Of a stretch of DNA of 64,000 nt, positions 1-10,829 are shown piece after piece. The stretch covers positions 2,611,197 to 2,675,196 of the forward strand of contig JASSKH010000030.1 in the NCBI GenBank assembly GCA_031763025.1. The letters run 5' to 3'. The number at the start of each line of letters is the position of its first letter. Position 1 is the first letter of the stretch. The notes below the pieces were generated by a model. That model had not been told where the DNA came from. It was given only the letters and a program-made list of their open reading frames with translations, and ran no database searches. The DNA comes from Macrocystis pyrifera. Lineage: Eukaryota; Sar; Phaeophyceae; Laminariales; Laminariaceae. A program made the position numbers and the translations under genes.

Positions 1-827
1 ATGATCGAAGCGACGTGTCGCGCCCAGCCCTTCACCCTCCCGACTATTTCAGCTCAGCCCTGTCTATACCTATCAGCGGCTGCCTCGCGGTGGCGCACCA
101 GCAGTCCAGTGGGGGTCTGGCCGAGGCCGCATGAACGAGCAGCGGTGTTAAGCATGAGGCGAGGGAGGGAAAAGGGCGGCAGTGGCGGCTGCGGCGGCGG
201 CGACGGCAACAGCAGCAGCAGTGGTAGAGACCGAGGCCGCTGGCTGCGGCGTCATCGCGAGATTCTCTGGGCTTGGTACGGCTTGAGTTTGCAAGCGGAG
301 ACCTGACGGGGAATCACCCTCTCATGCATATGATGCTCAGGCAAGAGAAAATTAAGAGCTTTGCGATTGTTGTGTGGTCGTGCGTGCGAACGGCGCGTTA
401 CATTCATTCCCCGCGCGGCGCGCCTGCTCGTTGGCCCGTTTGCGCTTTCGGGAGAGGTGTACAGTACTATAATAATATCTCCGCGACGGCACGCTTGGTG
501 TACAATCCTAGCTGGGAGCTCCAACACGAATGGCCTGAGTAAGAATTGCGACAAAGTGGCATTGCCATCTGCAGTGCAGAAACAGCTCTCAGCGCTTGGT
601 GTCTCACCTCCATGTTCATCCATCCGCTCTCGCTTCAATGCTTCAGCTCTCCTTTTGTTTCTCTCTTTTGCCTTTCTGTCGCTGTGTCTCTTTACCCAAC
701 CCCTCTCTCTCTGTATGTGTCTATCGATCCCCAACTCTCCCACTTCCTCCCCCCGCCCGGTCTTTCTCGATTTATGTATTTGCTTTCCCCCTTCTCTCTC
801 TGTCTTCCCCTCTCTCTCTGTCGTTAG

Positions 828-998
828 AGCACGTTCATGATGATCGGGCGGGACCAGTTGCAGGTGTACCTGTACGCTCTTAACCCTGCCGACGGCTCGG
901 CGCGGAGGAAGAGGATGGAGGAAGAGGTGGAGCACTTCCGCGACCTCAGCGCGCCCACCGCTCTAGAGGCGGCGGCCACCATCTCGGAAGACGGATGA
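828..998 (+). CDS. Terminal exon of an unrecognised plus-strand gene (copy 1)
   Basis: A strong 3' splice site precedes this exon: a ~60-nt CT-rich tract ending TCGTTAG. The exon then stays open for 56 codons to a TGA at 996-998. The peptide begins STFMMIGRDQLQVYLYALNP, continues with a highly charged, helix-prone stretch (RRKRMEEEVEHFRDL) and ends in an Ala-rich tail (residues 41-56). It starts in phase 0. Upstream exons would lie left of the window. I recognise no family and see no signal peptide or membrane segment. The GC-rich codons contrast with the AT- and repeat-rich DNA around it. Confidence 0.6.
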   Translation, partial: STFMMIGRDQLQVYLYALNPADGSARRKRMEEEVEHFRDLSAPTALEAAATISEDG

Positions 999-2414
999 GG
1001 ATAGACAGGTGAAGCGCGCGCCTCACCGCACCGCGCAGGGATGGATTCCCTCTGCAGGAATTTGATCCTGAGAATCGCGAGACCCTATCCCGGTGTAGGC
1101 GTGACTTGGATATCATATTTTTTGAGCGAATGCGAGTTTTTTTTTTTTTTTAGCGACGACGACGAAAAATGGGAACCAGTTTTTCGAGACGGTCGAAACC
1201 TTCTTTGTCTTGATTAACCGATTTTTTCCGTCGGCGGTGTTCATCAAATGTCTCAGGACTTTCTTTTACCCAAAAAATACCCCGGTACGGACCACTTTCA
1301 CTGCGGAACAACCATACACGACCACAGCCAAGCCTATAAGGGCACATGCTCACAGCGGAGCAGGGACCGTCCGTGTGCAGCAGCAGCAGCAGCAGCAGAA
1401 GCAGAAGCAGAACCGGCACAGTGGCGTGGGCACCCAGTGCTGTCGCGGCCGCTGCGCGCACCGTCTGCCATATCCCCAAACACCAACGCACACAAGTTGA
1501 CGATAGTTACAAATACCCTGCTGCGCGAGTTCCGTCCTGGTTCGCGAGTGCCTAGCGACAGCTATACTCTTTGTACCCGAAGCAAGATTTTGTCCGAGCA
1601 ATGAAAAAACAGGGATGGGAGAAGGAATGAAGAACCTAAGCTCACCACACTTGCACATATTAATATGGCTGCCGTTGGTCAATTGTACTCTTTATTAGTA
1701 GTGCACAAAGCTTCACGTTCACTTTCCAGCTCAACTTATGGGAGGTATTGCCCTCAACAGCCCGCCGGACGAGCAGAGTGGCCACAGGCGTCTCTTCCGT
1801 TTCCCCCCCCCGGTGCTTCCCTTCCCTTTCGTCGCAAACACATATGATACGAAGATACGTATGTACGTACACGGTTCAGCGAAGCCTTTTCTGCTCGTTG
1901 ATTTGTATCGAATGCTTCACACTCCGAACGGATCATGAGCTACAGCAGATCACCTATTCCCTCACTTGCCGTTGTGAGTGAATGTGAGGGGATCTGCATA
2001 GTGCAGTTCCAAACGAGCAACAATGTGCTAGACCATGTAGGTTATACGAGTCCCACCCGGCAACATGAGCTATTAATAGGTCACACAAGATCGGGAATAG
2101 ACGTGTCTTGAAATATCTAGATCATGAAGAGGGAATCAGTATTTTGTCCGAGGTGTGGACTGTTTTGCCTCCCCAAAACATTTTTAGTTTTCACTACGAG
2201 GACCATTCACGTACGTATAACGTTTCAGGCGCTTTTACTGTTATTATTAATAACACCACCACGTAGTAGTATTAATAGTAAGCATCTGACATTTTCGTTT
2301 GATTTTTGCTCTGATTCATGAAATATAACATCAGCTACCCGCACCGAGGCACAGTAAATCCAACTGTAAATACTGTTGTGTATCTGGAGGTTTTTATCTG
2401 TCCCATCCTTGCCC

Positions 2415-2461
<47 letters not shown>

Positions 2462-2463
2462 AG
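999..2463. other. No supported gene; interspersed repeats
   Basis: Contains a T-run at 1,137, a CAG microsatellite (about 1,378-1,410), a member of the R4 repeat family (about 1,700-1,935, marked by CACTTTCCAGC...GGGAGG), an R2 fragment (about 2,010-2,150, marked by TCCCACCCGGCAACATGAGCT) and three TATTAATA words (2,071, 2,245, 2,270). A fourth lies at 1,658, where copy 2 differs by one base. Open frames here look like chance. Confidence 0.6.
2416..2461. repeat. Poly-C tract of 46, abutting an AG
   Basis: An uninterrupted C run ends in CAGG. The same tract in copy 2 (29,926-29,957) has 32 C, so it is length-variable. It could act as the pyrimidine tract of a 3' splice site at 2,462-2,463. 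Such long runs are also prone to sequencing and assembly error. Confidence 0.9.
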
Positions 2464-2640
2464 GTCTCATTTCCTGGCTATCACCTCCAGCTGTACACTG
2501 CCCACACCGTGGCCGGCGACGCGCTGTGGACAGGGAGGGGTAGGGGTGTCCATAACAATGCTACGGGGAATGAAGAGCCTTGCTCGTCGAAGCCGCGGGG
2601 GTGCCCGAGCTGGTCACGGCGGACTCTCTCGAGGAGTTAA
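2464..2640 (+). CDS. Candidate terminal exon after the poly-C tract (copy 1)
   Basis: Reading from the AG after the poly-C gives 58 codons to TAA, starting VSFPGYHLQLYTAHTVAGDA. It then becomes Gly/Arg/Ser-rich and less protein-like. A competing frame over 2,574-2,665 (ALLVEAAGVPELVTADSLEE..., ending at a GAG|GTGACG donor) looks equally coding. Something here may be exonic, but the frame is unresolved. The segment is repeated at 29,960-30,136. Confidence 0.3.
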   Translation, partial: VSFPGYHLQLYTAHTVAGDALWTGRGRGVHNNATGNEEPCSSKPRGCPSWSRRTLSRS

Positions 2641-3536
2641 TATGGCTGCTGCAAGCTCTGGCGAGGTGACGGTGACGGTGACCTACAGTAATACTTGAGT
2701 AATATACGGTATGACTCTGGACGGCATTATAAGAGTAGGTTAGGCATAAATATGAAGACTAAACGATCCTGACATTTCCGTCCGGAGCGGTATATACATA
2801 GGAGCCCGCGGTTTGACCTCCTTGACTGACCTCTTTGACTGACCACCCTACACTGAAACTAGTATATCAAGGTCTCAAGAGGTAGGACACCGCGGTTTGA
2901 CCGCCTTGACTGATCGCCCCTATACTGAAACCAGTACAATATTGCTGACAGAGGTCTTGACGCGTCTGAAAAGACCGGTCTCCTGTGTATGGTGTCACTC
3001 TGGCGGGTAATGTAAGATACGTTTGATGTTCATGTCAGAGTCCAAACGAAGGTTATATTCCCAGCCAAAGTAGTGGCGTATTTGACGGTGAAGGTGCAGC
3101 ATGCTTGATCAGTTTTGAACGGGGCGCGTGGCGGTTCTCAACTTGCTTGCTGCAGCTAGGATCAGACGCTTCAGTGGACTCCTATAGCAGCAAAATACTG
3201 GTATTACAGTAGTTTTAGTACAGCAGTAGTATATCTACTTGTAGGACAGGAGATACAATAGTCCATTGAAACTTCTGGACAGAGATCCCACCTGCGAGCG
3301 AGCACGTACAGGAGATCCTCGCGCTTTGGCAGCCAGGTCATTCCGTGCTGTCGCCGTTCGAATAGATTTGCAGCAGTACTGGAGATGAGATGCTCCCGCT
3401 TGTTCCGCCTTTTCAGCAATTTTCTTGCCATCTAACACCGCCGCCGCCGCCGCCGTACCTCCACCCTTTCTCCTCGCCCTTGCCCCCACCCCTCCCCTCC
3501 GCCGTGTTCTCTGATCGCTCGCACTACAGCATATTA

Positions 3537-3720
3537 TGATAGCGGACAGGGATGACCAGCTTCGCCAGGAGGAGTTGAGAGATAAAATCTGGGCAGAGCA
3601 CGTCGGACGTGTCGTCCGTCCCCTGCTTGACACGCGGGCGCTGGGTTCGCGATGCCGGAGACGTGCTTGCCTTGGCCGTGGGAAGGCGACGAGATGCAGG
3701 ATTGTACTGATGGCCACCCG
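3537..3720 (+). other. GC-rich, coding-like stretch, unresolved
   Basis: This open frame (MIADRDDQLRQEELRDKIWA...) is rich in charged residues and GC-rich, unlike its flanks, and is preceded by a CCGCCG microsatellite and a CT-rich stretch. It has no convincing splice partner and shows no recognised domain. It recurs at 31,030-31,210. Confidence 0.25.
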
Positions 3721-4758
3721 CGCATCGCTACGTAGACCGGCGGCGAGATACCGGAAGCCGAGTGTTGCCTTGTATACAGCGCGTTCCGTGTGCAGAGCTT
3801 TAATTTCGCACGGATTGCGATTATTTCAATTGTGCTCTCTGTGTCACAGTCTGTGACCGTAGCATTCATATCTCTGTAGGACGAAGAATCAGGACGGAAA
3901 CCGGGTGTACTGATGTAGTTGGGCAGAGAAAAAGTGATTTGATCTGAAGACAAGAACGGCAACAAGAGAGGTGTTGAATTGCCATGCCATCAATCGGATA
4001 TTTGCTGCATGCCTCCTTTTTATTTTCGGGATGGTTGACGGGTTCGTGTATTTTTAGCATCTCAGCAGTCTAGATTTTGAATGAGTTCGATCGTCTTCTC
4101 GGCGCTCGCCCGCTTTTTCTCGACAACGGCCTACATACGCTGTGTGTGTGCCAAAAGTTGGACTATGTTTGTTTCGGAAAGCTTCGTATTAATACCATAC
4201 GTACTGTATGTAGCCCTATTATAGACCGGACATTTCCAAGAATCTCACCCTTTTCGGCCTAGGAAAAAAACAACCTTCCCGTCTATTAGTACAGTAGGAA
4301 AAATCGAGGGCTGGAGCACGATCTCACCCCTGCGCGATACCAGAGCGCTTCACGGTATGGTACCATTTTAGCGTATATAGCTGGGCGTGGGGATACCGGG
4401 TACGTATACAGAATGAATATCCGGACTGGACTGTTGAAATGGTGTGAGTAGAGTGTGCTTCCCGGGGGGAGAAGGGGCGATGTTTGTAGGGTTAAACAGG
4501 CGTTTTTGGGTCTACGGTGCGCCGCCGTCATTTCCCGAATATGTGTACAGTACGTACTCGTAGCCATTGAGGGAACAGCCGCTGAGCTTTGCTGCCGCAT
4601 GCCGGTGTCCGCGGTAGGTTTATCCGGAGGGAGGTTCCGCAGGCCTACTGCTGCAGTCATGAGTACGACCCACACCCCGTATGGTCGAGTCGGGTGTACG
4701 TGTGACGTCGAAGAAGTGAATAGTTTTGCTCTTTGGACCCCTACGTACCCCTTGCGTA

Positions 4759-4808
4759 ACCCTCTGAGAACCGCACTCCCGTTTTGGGGACAAACCACTC
4801 GGAATATA
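4759..4808. mobile_element. MITE2 half-copy
   Basis: Shows only the left arm of the MITE2 foldback family: CCCTCTGAGAACCGCACTCC followed by GTTTTGGGGACAAACCACT. Repeated at about 32,253-32,301. The full form is seen at 53,085-53,173. Confidence 0.5.
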
Positions 4809-5089
4809 TGTGCTGATGTACAGTGCGGCACAAAGAAGGGTCCTGTTTAGGTTTTGCGCCCGAGCCGCACATCCGTCAACAATCAATCGTCAATCACCTC
4901 AAAAAGTAGTATGGAGAGGGATCGATCGGCATTTTGGCTATTAATACAGTACAGTACAGTACAGTACAGTACATCCGTACGACAGTCTAGCTCGGTTGTT
5001 GGTGCCACTACTGTATTGCAAGCAGCAACACGGACGATGACGCACGCATGCATGGATGGATGGATGCGTGGGGCTCACTTCCGTATTTT

Positions 5090-5345
5090 TTAGACCATCG
5101 CTTTTACTTTCCAGCTCGTAACTCGTGGGAGGTTTAATTTTGACCGTCAGCGGCATTCTGGCGTTCTGGACCATAGCAATAGCCGTGGCCACAAGCAAGC
5201 AAGCGAGCGAGCGTTTTTCTTCCCTTCTCTCCCCCCCCGGCACAGCAGTACCTGCCTTCGTTCGGATCGCGCATAGTTGAGTTCTTCAGCATTCCCAAAC
5301 TGCTCGTTGATTTGGGTCGATATCGAGTTTGCCATCTCGCGCAAT
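5090..5345 (+). repeat. Interspersed repeat R4
   Basis: The family is marked by TTTACTTTCCAGC...GGGAGG at one end and TCGCGCATAG...TCAGCA(T/A)TC...CTGCTCG at the other. Sister copies are at 1,700-1,935, 57,362-57,535, 63,113-63,180 (partial) and 43,378-43,560 (reverse). Related fragments with GCGATAAAAA...GGCACGT lie at 6,540-6,615 and 10,530-10,610. No coding capacity was seen. Confidence 0.55.
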
Positions 5346-5410
5346 CTCGCACTTTCGCCATCGGAAGAAAACTCAGAAAAAAAAACACTATTAATAGTGT
5401 GTAAATAAAA

Positions 5411-5480
5411 CACACCAGCCGAGATTCGAACTCCGGCACATCCACCAGCAAGGATGACGGTCTACCGTTGATACGAAGGG
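5411..5480 (-). other. tRNA-like sequence, probably SINE-derived (copy 1)
   Basis: On the minus strand there is a D-loop-like GTATCAACGGTAGAC, then a perfect 5-bp stem CATCC/GGATG with an 8-nt loop, then a T-arm-like CCGGAGTTCGAATCTCGG with one mismatch, followed by TTTT. The first and last 7 nt do not pair as an acceptor stem, so this is not an intact tRNA gene. It fits a tRNA-derived SINE head or a decayed tRNA. Copy 2 lies at about 32,895-32,963. Related B-box-like motifs occur at 6,450 (GGGTTCGATTCTCC) and 7,958 (GGGTTCAATACTCC). Confidence 0.35.
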
Positions 5481-6314
5481 ACACGTGCTACAAATCATAA
5501 CGCCGTAACACGCGAGAGAGGACACCATGACACTGACCCCTATGATACGAATCGTCAAACTTGAGCACGAAAGCTGATTTCACATCGATTGGTTGGGGTT
5601 TGACCACACCTCGGGCTAATCCTCGACGAGTGGAAAACGCTTTCTGAGTGTAAAGATGTGCATATTGTATACCAGGTGTGTGTGTAGGGAGGAAAACGAT
5701 TTCCTTTTGTACACTAGAAGGAGCTCTCCCTGGCTTCGGCAGACGCCTCAGAACATAGCTATTGCATTGTAGAGGGGGTGGTAGGGCTGTGAGTCGGAGG
5801 TGCCCACTTAACCCTTCGGTACTGCATTGTACAGGAACATATGTATGACTCTACTATCAAGTAATTTGTCCCTTAAACGAGAGCGCAGCTCTCAAGGGGT
5901 TGAGTCGCCCACTAGCAATTTTTGGTCGGACTGATAGTCAGTCGTGAAACGGAGGTGCGGGCTATCCGAGTTATTGGGTTTCCTTAGTTGTACGCAAAAA
6001 GTAACGCAGGATACAGCTTCTGAACGTAAATCTCTGCGGGCTGCGGCTCATACCCGGCGACACTGCAGCGCGCCGTGGGAGATCCACATGCACACACACG
6101 CACACCTGGTGGGACAGCCCACCTCTCCCAACGGTGCCGACGGCGTAACGCTTTGTCTTTCGTATGATACTATATTGCATATATAATAGGCGGTTTGTCG
6201 AGGCGCGCGTTTCGCGCAAGGTTGGGAAAGACGAAGGAAAGCCATGACGGAGGGATCCACGAACCGAACCCTATTTAATAACAGGTGGTTAGGTTAATGT
6301 TAACCTCGAATACT

Positions 6315-6426
6315 ATTGCGGGGGACCATACAGTAGTAAATAGGACCGAATACTATGAGTAAAAATAAGGAAACATATAGGTTTTTGTGTGTACCGTAGG
6401 TCCTATTTACTATGTTCCCCCGTAAT
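6315..6426. mobile_element. MITE1 copy a (palindromic, TA-flanked), with internal TACAGTA
   Basis: This ~110-bp near-palindrome runs ATTGCGGGGGACC...CCCCCGTAAT. The consensus arms are about 28 bp (TTACGGGGGACCATAGT... and its complement) around an AT-rich core. Compared with sister copies it carries exactly five extra bases at 6,329-6,335, where CCATAGTAAA has become CCATACAGTAGTAAA. Confidence 0.85.
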
Positions 6427-7136
6427 GCCAATGGCGTTGGTGTCAGGGGTTCGATTCTCCGTACGATGTTTGGAATGTTTATTTTTCAAATAGCACCAAC
6501 TGTCGACGAGACCGCCTGTTATAGCGTGGGCAGGCACAATGCGACCCGACTCGACAAGGGAAGAAAGTGCTGAGCCCTTCTGGCGATAAAAAGGCAAGGC
6601 ACGTACCGTAGTGAGGAGGGAGGAGAAGGGTCCTACTAGTGTACGTGAGCTCGGATCTGACTTACGAATGCGAGGGAGCAGGAGCAAGAAGGGCAGAGAG
6701 AATACCTGGTAGATGAGATGGGAAAAAAAGAAGGGGGGAAAAAAAAAGTGTTCTTCTGGGAATCTGTTTACTTTATGTACCGCTGCCGTGTAGCTGTCAA
6801 ATACTCTGCTTGGTGATGAGCTCGGTGTTTCGTTCGTATCCCCATCGGGGTAACCTTGCGACTGAACCAATAATAGCTGTCACGTTCCTCTACTCGTAAG
6901 GCAGGGTAGAGAACTATTGCTTTTTTGTGCTTCTGTTTCTTTTACCTTTCTTGTGGAAACTGAAGTCATTCCTGTCTTGTTGAGGCATAAGTGAAACTCC
7001 TAGGGCCAAATGTTTTGCGCAGGTAGCCTCTAGAATAACTCCCAAATGGTCCTTTTCGGAGAGTTTTGTGAAGGTCATCATGCTTCAGACGGCGAAAATT
7101 CCAAAGCTATTCGCGGGAAACGTCAAGTCTCACAGG

Positions 7137-7320
7137 TTACGTCGAGTCGGTTTGGGTCGGGTCACCCAACCCTCGAGATTTTAGACAACGTTTGACCCGA
7201 GCCGACCCGTCCCGACCCGATCCGATCCGATCCGTTCTGTGTGACAAACATAACCTGACCCGCGATACTTGAAACCTCTTGACCCCACCCGACCCGACCC
7301 GACCATTTTGAACGTTCCCT
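7137..7320. repeat. GACCCG/CGGGTC pentamer-hexamer island (copy 1)
   Basis: Dense degenerate CGGGTC, GACCCG and GATCCG words in both orientations, interrupted by ordinary sequence rather than forming a clean tandem array. Repeated at 34,621-34,804. Open frames here (Arg/Gly/Ser-rich) are by-products of the repeat. Confidence 0.7.
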
Positions 7321-8489
7321 TTCCCGCGAACAGCCCTGGAAAATTCAGCCAAAACTTGTTGGCCCGGGGACCACAATCACATGTATATGACACGAATATA
7401 GCCTGCACTTGATATGTACAAATCCGTGGTATAACTATGACGTATCATGCGACTGACAAAGTTGGGTATCAACCACTCCGTCGTTCGAGCTCGCTGCTGA
7501 CGCCTTGAAGCTTCTTGTAAAAACGGTAAAAATTGTGCGTTTCATTCGGAAACTTTTCGGCGCGTCGTTCTCGCTCGGTGACCTTGTATTAACTTGCATT
7601 CCCCTCCTCCTGTTGTTGACCCCGTTGGATTGTGGCAATACATGTGTCATCCTCATATTCCGGGGATTTGATGCTTTCTGTACTTCTTATTGTACGCACC
7701 AGGGTCTGGTGGTGTTTATCTTGCGGGCAGTCCGGAAATAAATCCTCTAGACAGTTAGTGTGGTTGGCTTTACGTCGACGGCTGATGTGGTTTTGCTCCT
7801 TTCATGCCTGCCTGACCATAACTATTGTACTACATACAGTACTAATAGTATTCGTGCTCGTTCAGCGTCTGTCGCGCCGAAGATCTATGGCCTATGTAAT
7901 ACTAGTACTCCAGGCCTAGTAGTGTTTAGCCACGAATACCCACCAGCGTTGATGCCACGGGTTCAATACTCCGTACGAGTATAAAAGAAGTGTGGTATAA
8001 GCAGTACTTTATACCAGGGTAACCAAGGTATATTTCGAAGTACGAGTATGTGTGTTCGTCTTTTTCTCGAAAGCCACCAACTGCCGAGAGCGCCTACGGT
8101 ATTACATATTAAATCGCGTAGTGCCAGGTAGGTGTTATGCATGGTTTGAAGCGAGTCCACGAGGGAAGACAGTCAGTTGCGCTGAACTCTTCTCGAGGAA
8201 AAAAAATGCAACTCGCCTACCACCGTGGTTTGGGGGCCCCGGGGGGAAAAGGACCTGGTATGTGATTATCTGCTTTGCGACTACTCCTACCGTATATACG
8301 GGGAGGGCGCAGGAGAAAGAAGGGCGACGTTATTGCCGGCACATATTACACGTACATCGGCAGTGGATGGACTGGAAAAAGGAACGACGAGAAAGAACAA
8401 ATCGCGCAACGAAAAACGATTTCCATCTCCGTCCCACGGAAAGAAAAAAGAAGAACAATAATATTTTACACGTTTCAGTTACGTACGAA

Positions 8490-8590
8490 CACGTCAGCTG
8501 TGACTTCGACCGATGGATTGGTTAATACTCAACTTTCTATGTATATTTCGTGCACGCTGCGTGATACGTCCGGCTCGCTAGGTTTGTACC
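8490..8590 (+). repeat. Interspersed repeat R3 (copy 1 of the large duplication)
   Basis: ACGTCAGCTGTGACTTCGACCG...TTAATACTCAACTTT...GCTGCGTGATACGTCCG. Sister copies are at 13,153-13,245 and 21,505-21,600; a weaker one is at 9,270-9,345. No coding potential. Confidence 0.55.
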
Positions 8591-9523
8591 TGGTATTATT
8601 TCATACCAGGTATCCCTTCACTTATCATCATGTATATGTATGGTGTCAGTGAATTCGACTGTCGATGTACCGGTAGAAGTTAATGCTCAGTTTCACAAGT
8701 TGTATGGTAGGTAGGCCGTTCGTGCGTTCGTGCGTGGTGTACTACTTTCATTCCTCGTCCCTCGTGAAGGATGTATCATGTATCACACTTTGGTTGACGA
8801 ACAAAAAAATGTACCAGTATCATCTGCAACGTGAACGCTCTCTTCTTGTGTTTCGTCGATGAAGGCCTCTCTCTCAGCTCGACGTGTTCCGTACTCACTG
8901 CTCGCTCTCGCTCGGGACGCTACTATAATGTTGTACGTACAGCAGTACCGGTAGTAGCTTCCATGTCGTAGTCTTTGTGTGCTGGGATACTGGGATGGTC
9001 GTACGAGTATGTCGTACGTCAAAAATGGTGAAACGTCAAAAAAATGAACCGTTCGTGATTGCGCCGCATATTCTTGTGATGTGGTAGATGTTTGATGATG
9101 CGGGTGTGGCGCACAGCGAGCACATAGCAGCTGCGAGATCCGCCAAGTTGTTCGACACCATAGTTTGCAAGCTGTGTGGTTCGCCGGTGTCGTGTGTTCT
9201 ACTTTCCTCGTGAAGGATAGAAAGTTGAAAAAATATCAAATTTTACCTATGAATACATGTTTTTAGCTGTCAGCTTCAGCCCCAGCTGCGACCTCGATCA
9301 AATTGGTCGAATATGTACGGTATTAATAGTACTCAGCTTTGCAAGCTACTGCTGCTGTACGTGATACGTGATATTTGCCAGGTGCCCGGTAAATCGGTCG
9401 TGCCTGTCGCAGGCCTCTCAGCCCCTCTTGTTGAGCCTTCGATGGCGGCGGGGGGGTCCACAAGCCACATATATTTTTATATGTAGTATCTATACCTCCT
9501 GTATGCTTGTATACGCAACACAT

Positions 9524-9562
<39 letters not shown>

Positions 9563-9633
9563 CAGGGTAGAAGCAGAAGCGGCAGCAGCAACAGCAACAG
9601 AAGCAGCAACAGCCCTTCTTTTTTTTCACGCTT

Positions 9634-9739
9634 ATAACGGCGGACCATAGTAAACAGGACCAAATATTGTTAGTAAAAACAGGTAAACATACAGTCTTTT
9701 TTTGTACCATAGGTCCTATTTACTATGGACCCCCGTAAT
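9634..9739. mobile_element. MITE1 copy c
   Basis: Left end ATAACGGCGGACCATAGT and right end ACTATGGACCCCCGTAAT, followed by A. The core is the usual AAATATTGTTAGTAAAAA block. The left arm is somewhat diverged. It lies just downstream of a CAG microsatellite. Confidence 0.85.
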
Positions 9740-10185
9740 AGCAGATAGACGCATCACGGCTCTCTCTCTCTCCGCCTTGCCTTGCATCCCCACGGGGCTT
9801 GCCGTGGATGCAGTGGTGAGTAATGGGATCTCTACTGTAGACTACCAAGGTGCAGACTATAAGGCGACCCCCATTTTGACGGCCTTATCTCGAGAGGTCG
9901 CCTCACACCTTTTTTTACGCTCGTATATAATCACTCGTAAATTGATAGGACATTTTGAGATTCCCTCAATAAATAGGGCAGGTACCGCCCTATTGCGTAG
10001 ACAATACTGCGTTTTGGTGTACAGCAGTGGAGTATGCCACGTACAACAGCACTGACCGAACGGATGATACAAAGTGCTGCACGGAGGGGGAGACTCGTGC
10101 TCGGAGAAGTCGGTGCATCACTTCCGGGGTAGGGCTACTACTATCACTGTTTGTACAGTAGTAGTAGTAGTGAACGCGTGTGATG

Positions 10186-10489
10186 TCAAATAGGTGCATG
10201 CACCATACTCCAGCAGAGTAGATAGGTGCACACACAACAGCAGTTTATGTCACGGCGTGGAGTAATACTACTATTAATACTACCTCGGCTGTGGAGCTGC
10301 ATGCGACCTGAGCCCCATGGCCGACGCCCCGGTGGTCTGTTAATAGCGGTTCAACTACAGTACAGCAGTACTACATACAGCAGTAGTACTACTGCTGTAA
10401 GAGTCAAGGTCGTGAGTGCGAATCGTGCCACGCCACGCAGGATATATTCTTGTTGAAGAAAGGACTGCCACAGGTACAGCACTTTTACT
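10186..10489. other. Segment present in copy 1 only
   Basis: Copy 2 jumps from GTGTGATGT directly to TTACAGAAAG. The extra 303 bp contain a dense chain of TA-bounded words (10,361-10,399) and one tRNA-T-arm-like stretch (GAGTGCGAATCGTG). It could be an insertion in copy 1 or a deletion in copy 2. Confidence 0.8.
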
Positions 10490-10829
10490 TACAGAAAGTG
10501 CCTATTATCATGGCGTGTGGATGCACAACAATTCGACGTGAGTCGACGCCGGGAGAAAATAAATGCTGGTGGGCTCTTCCCGCGATAAAAATCGAGGCAC
10601 GTGCCGTACCGTAGCGGGGGGGGTGTCCGCTATATGACCATGTGTGACCATGCTATTAATGAGGGATCGCAGCACGAAAGGGAGGGAGCTGGAGAAGTAG
10701 GGCAAAGACAATAAAAAATACTCGTAGACGGGATGGAAAAAAGCAGAAAACATAATGTCTGCCGCCTTGAGCTTGCCCACCTTGCGCGTGCTTGCCCGAG
10801 ACACCCTTGGGAAATTGCTTGGTGGCAAA

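Larger units (their letters stand above)
1..10829. repeat. Large duplicated segment, copy 1
   Basis: The whole interval recurs at 27,512-38,009 in the same orientation. Identity by eye is about 99%, with differences mostly in homopolymers and microsatellites plus one ~300-bp indel (10,186-10,489 is present only here). The left edge coincides with the window start, so the true boundary is unseen. The right end of the visible homology is set by the N gap after copy 2, not by a sequence junction. It could be a recent tandem duplication with a ~27-kb unit, or two haplotypes placed in series by the assembler. Apart from the terminal exon at 828-998 the content is repeats and unassigned sequence. 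Confidence 0.95.

Noticed and set aside
252..935. 227-codon minus-strand frame opposite the 828-998 exon
   Set aside because: It crosses the CT-rich acceptor and terminal exon of the plus-strand gene, is Arg/Glu/Lys-rich from purine-rich DNA, and has no domain; the plus-strand splice evidence is stronger.
2225..2698. Proline/glycine-rich frames over the poly-C/poly-G tract
   Set aside because: They are translations of a homopolymer on either strand; only the part after the AG was kept as a low-confidence exon.
4948..4973. CAGTA tandem run as an ordinary microsatellite only
   Set aside because: Slippage could explain it, and the copies differ by one unit, so it was not used as evidence for the footprint idea; it is only compatible with it.
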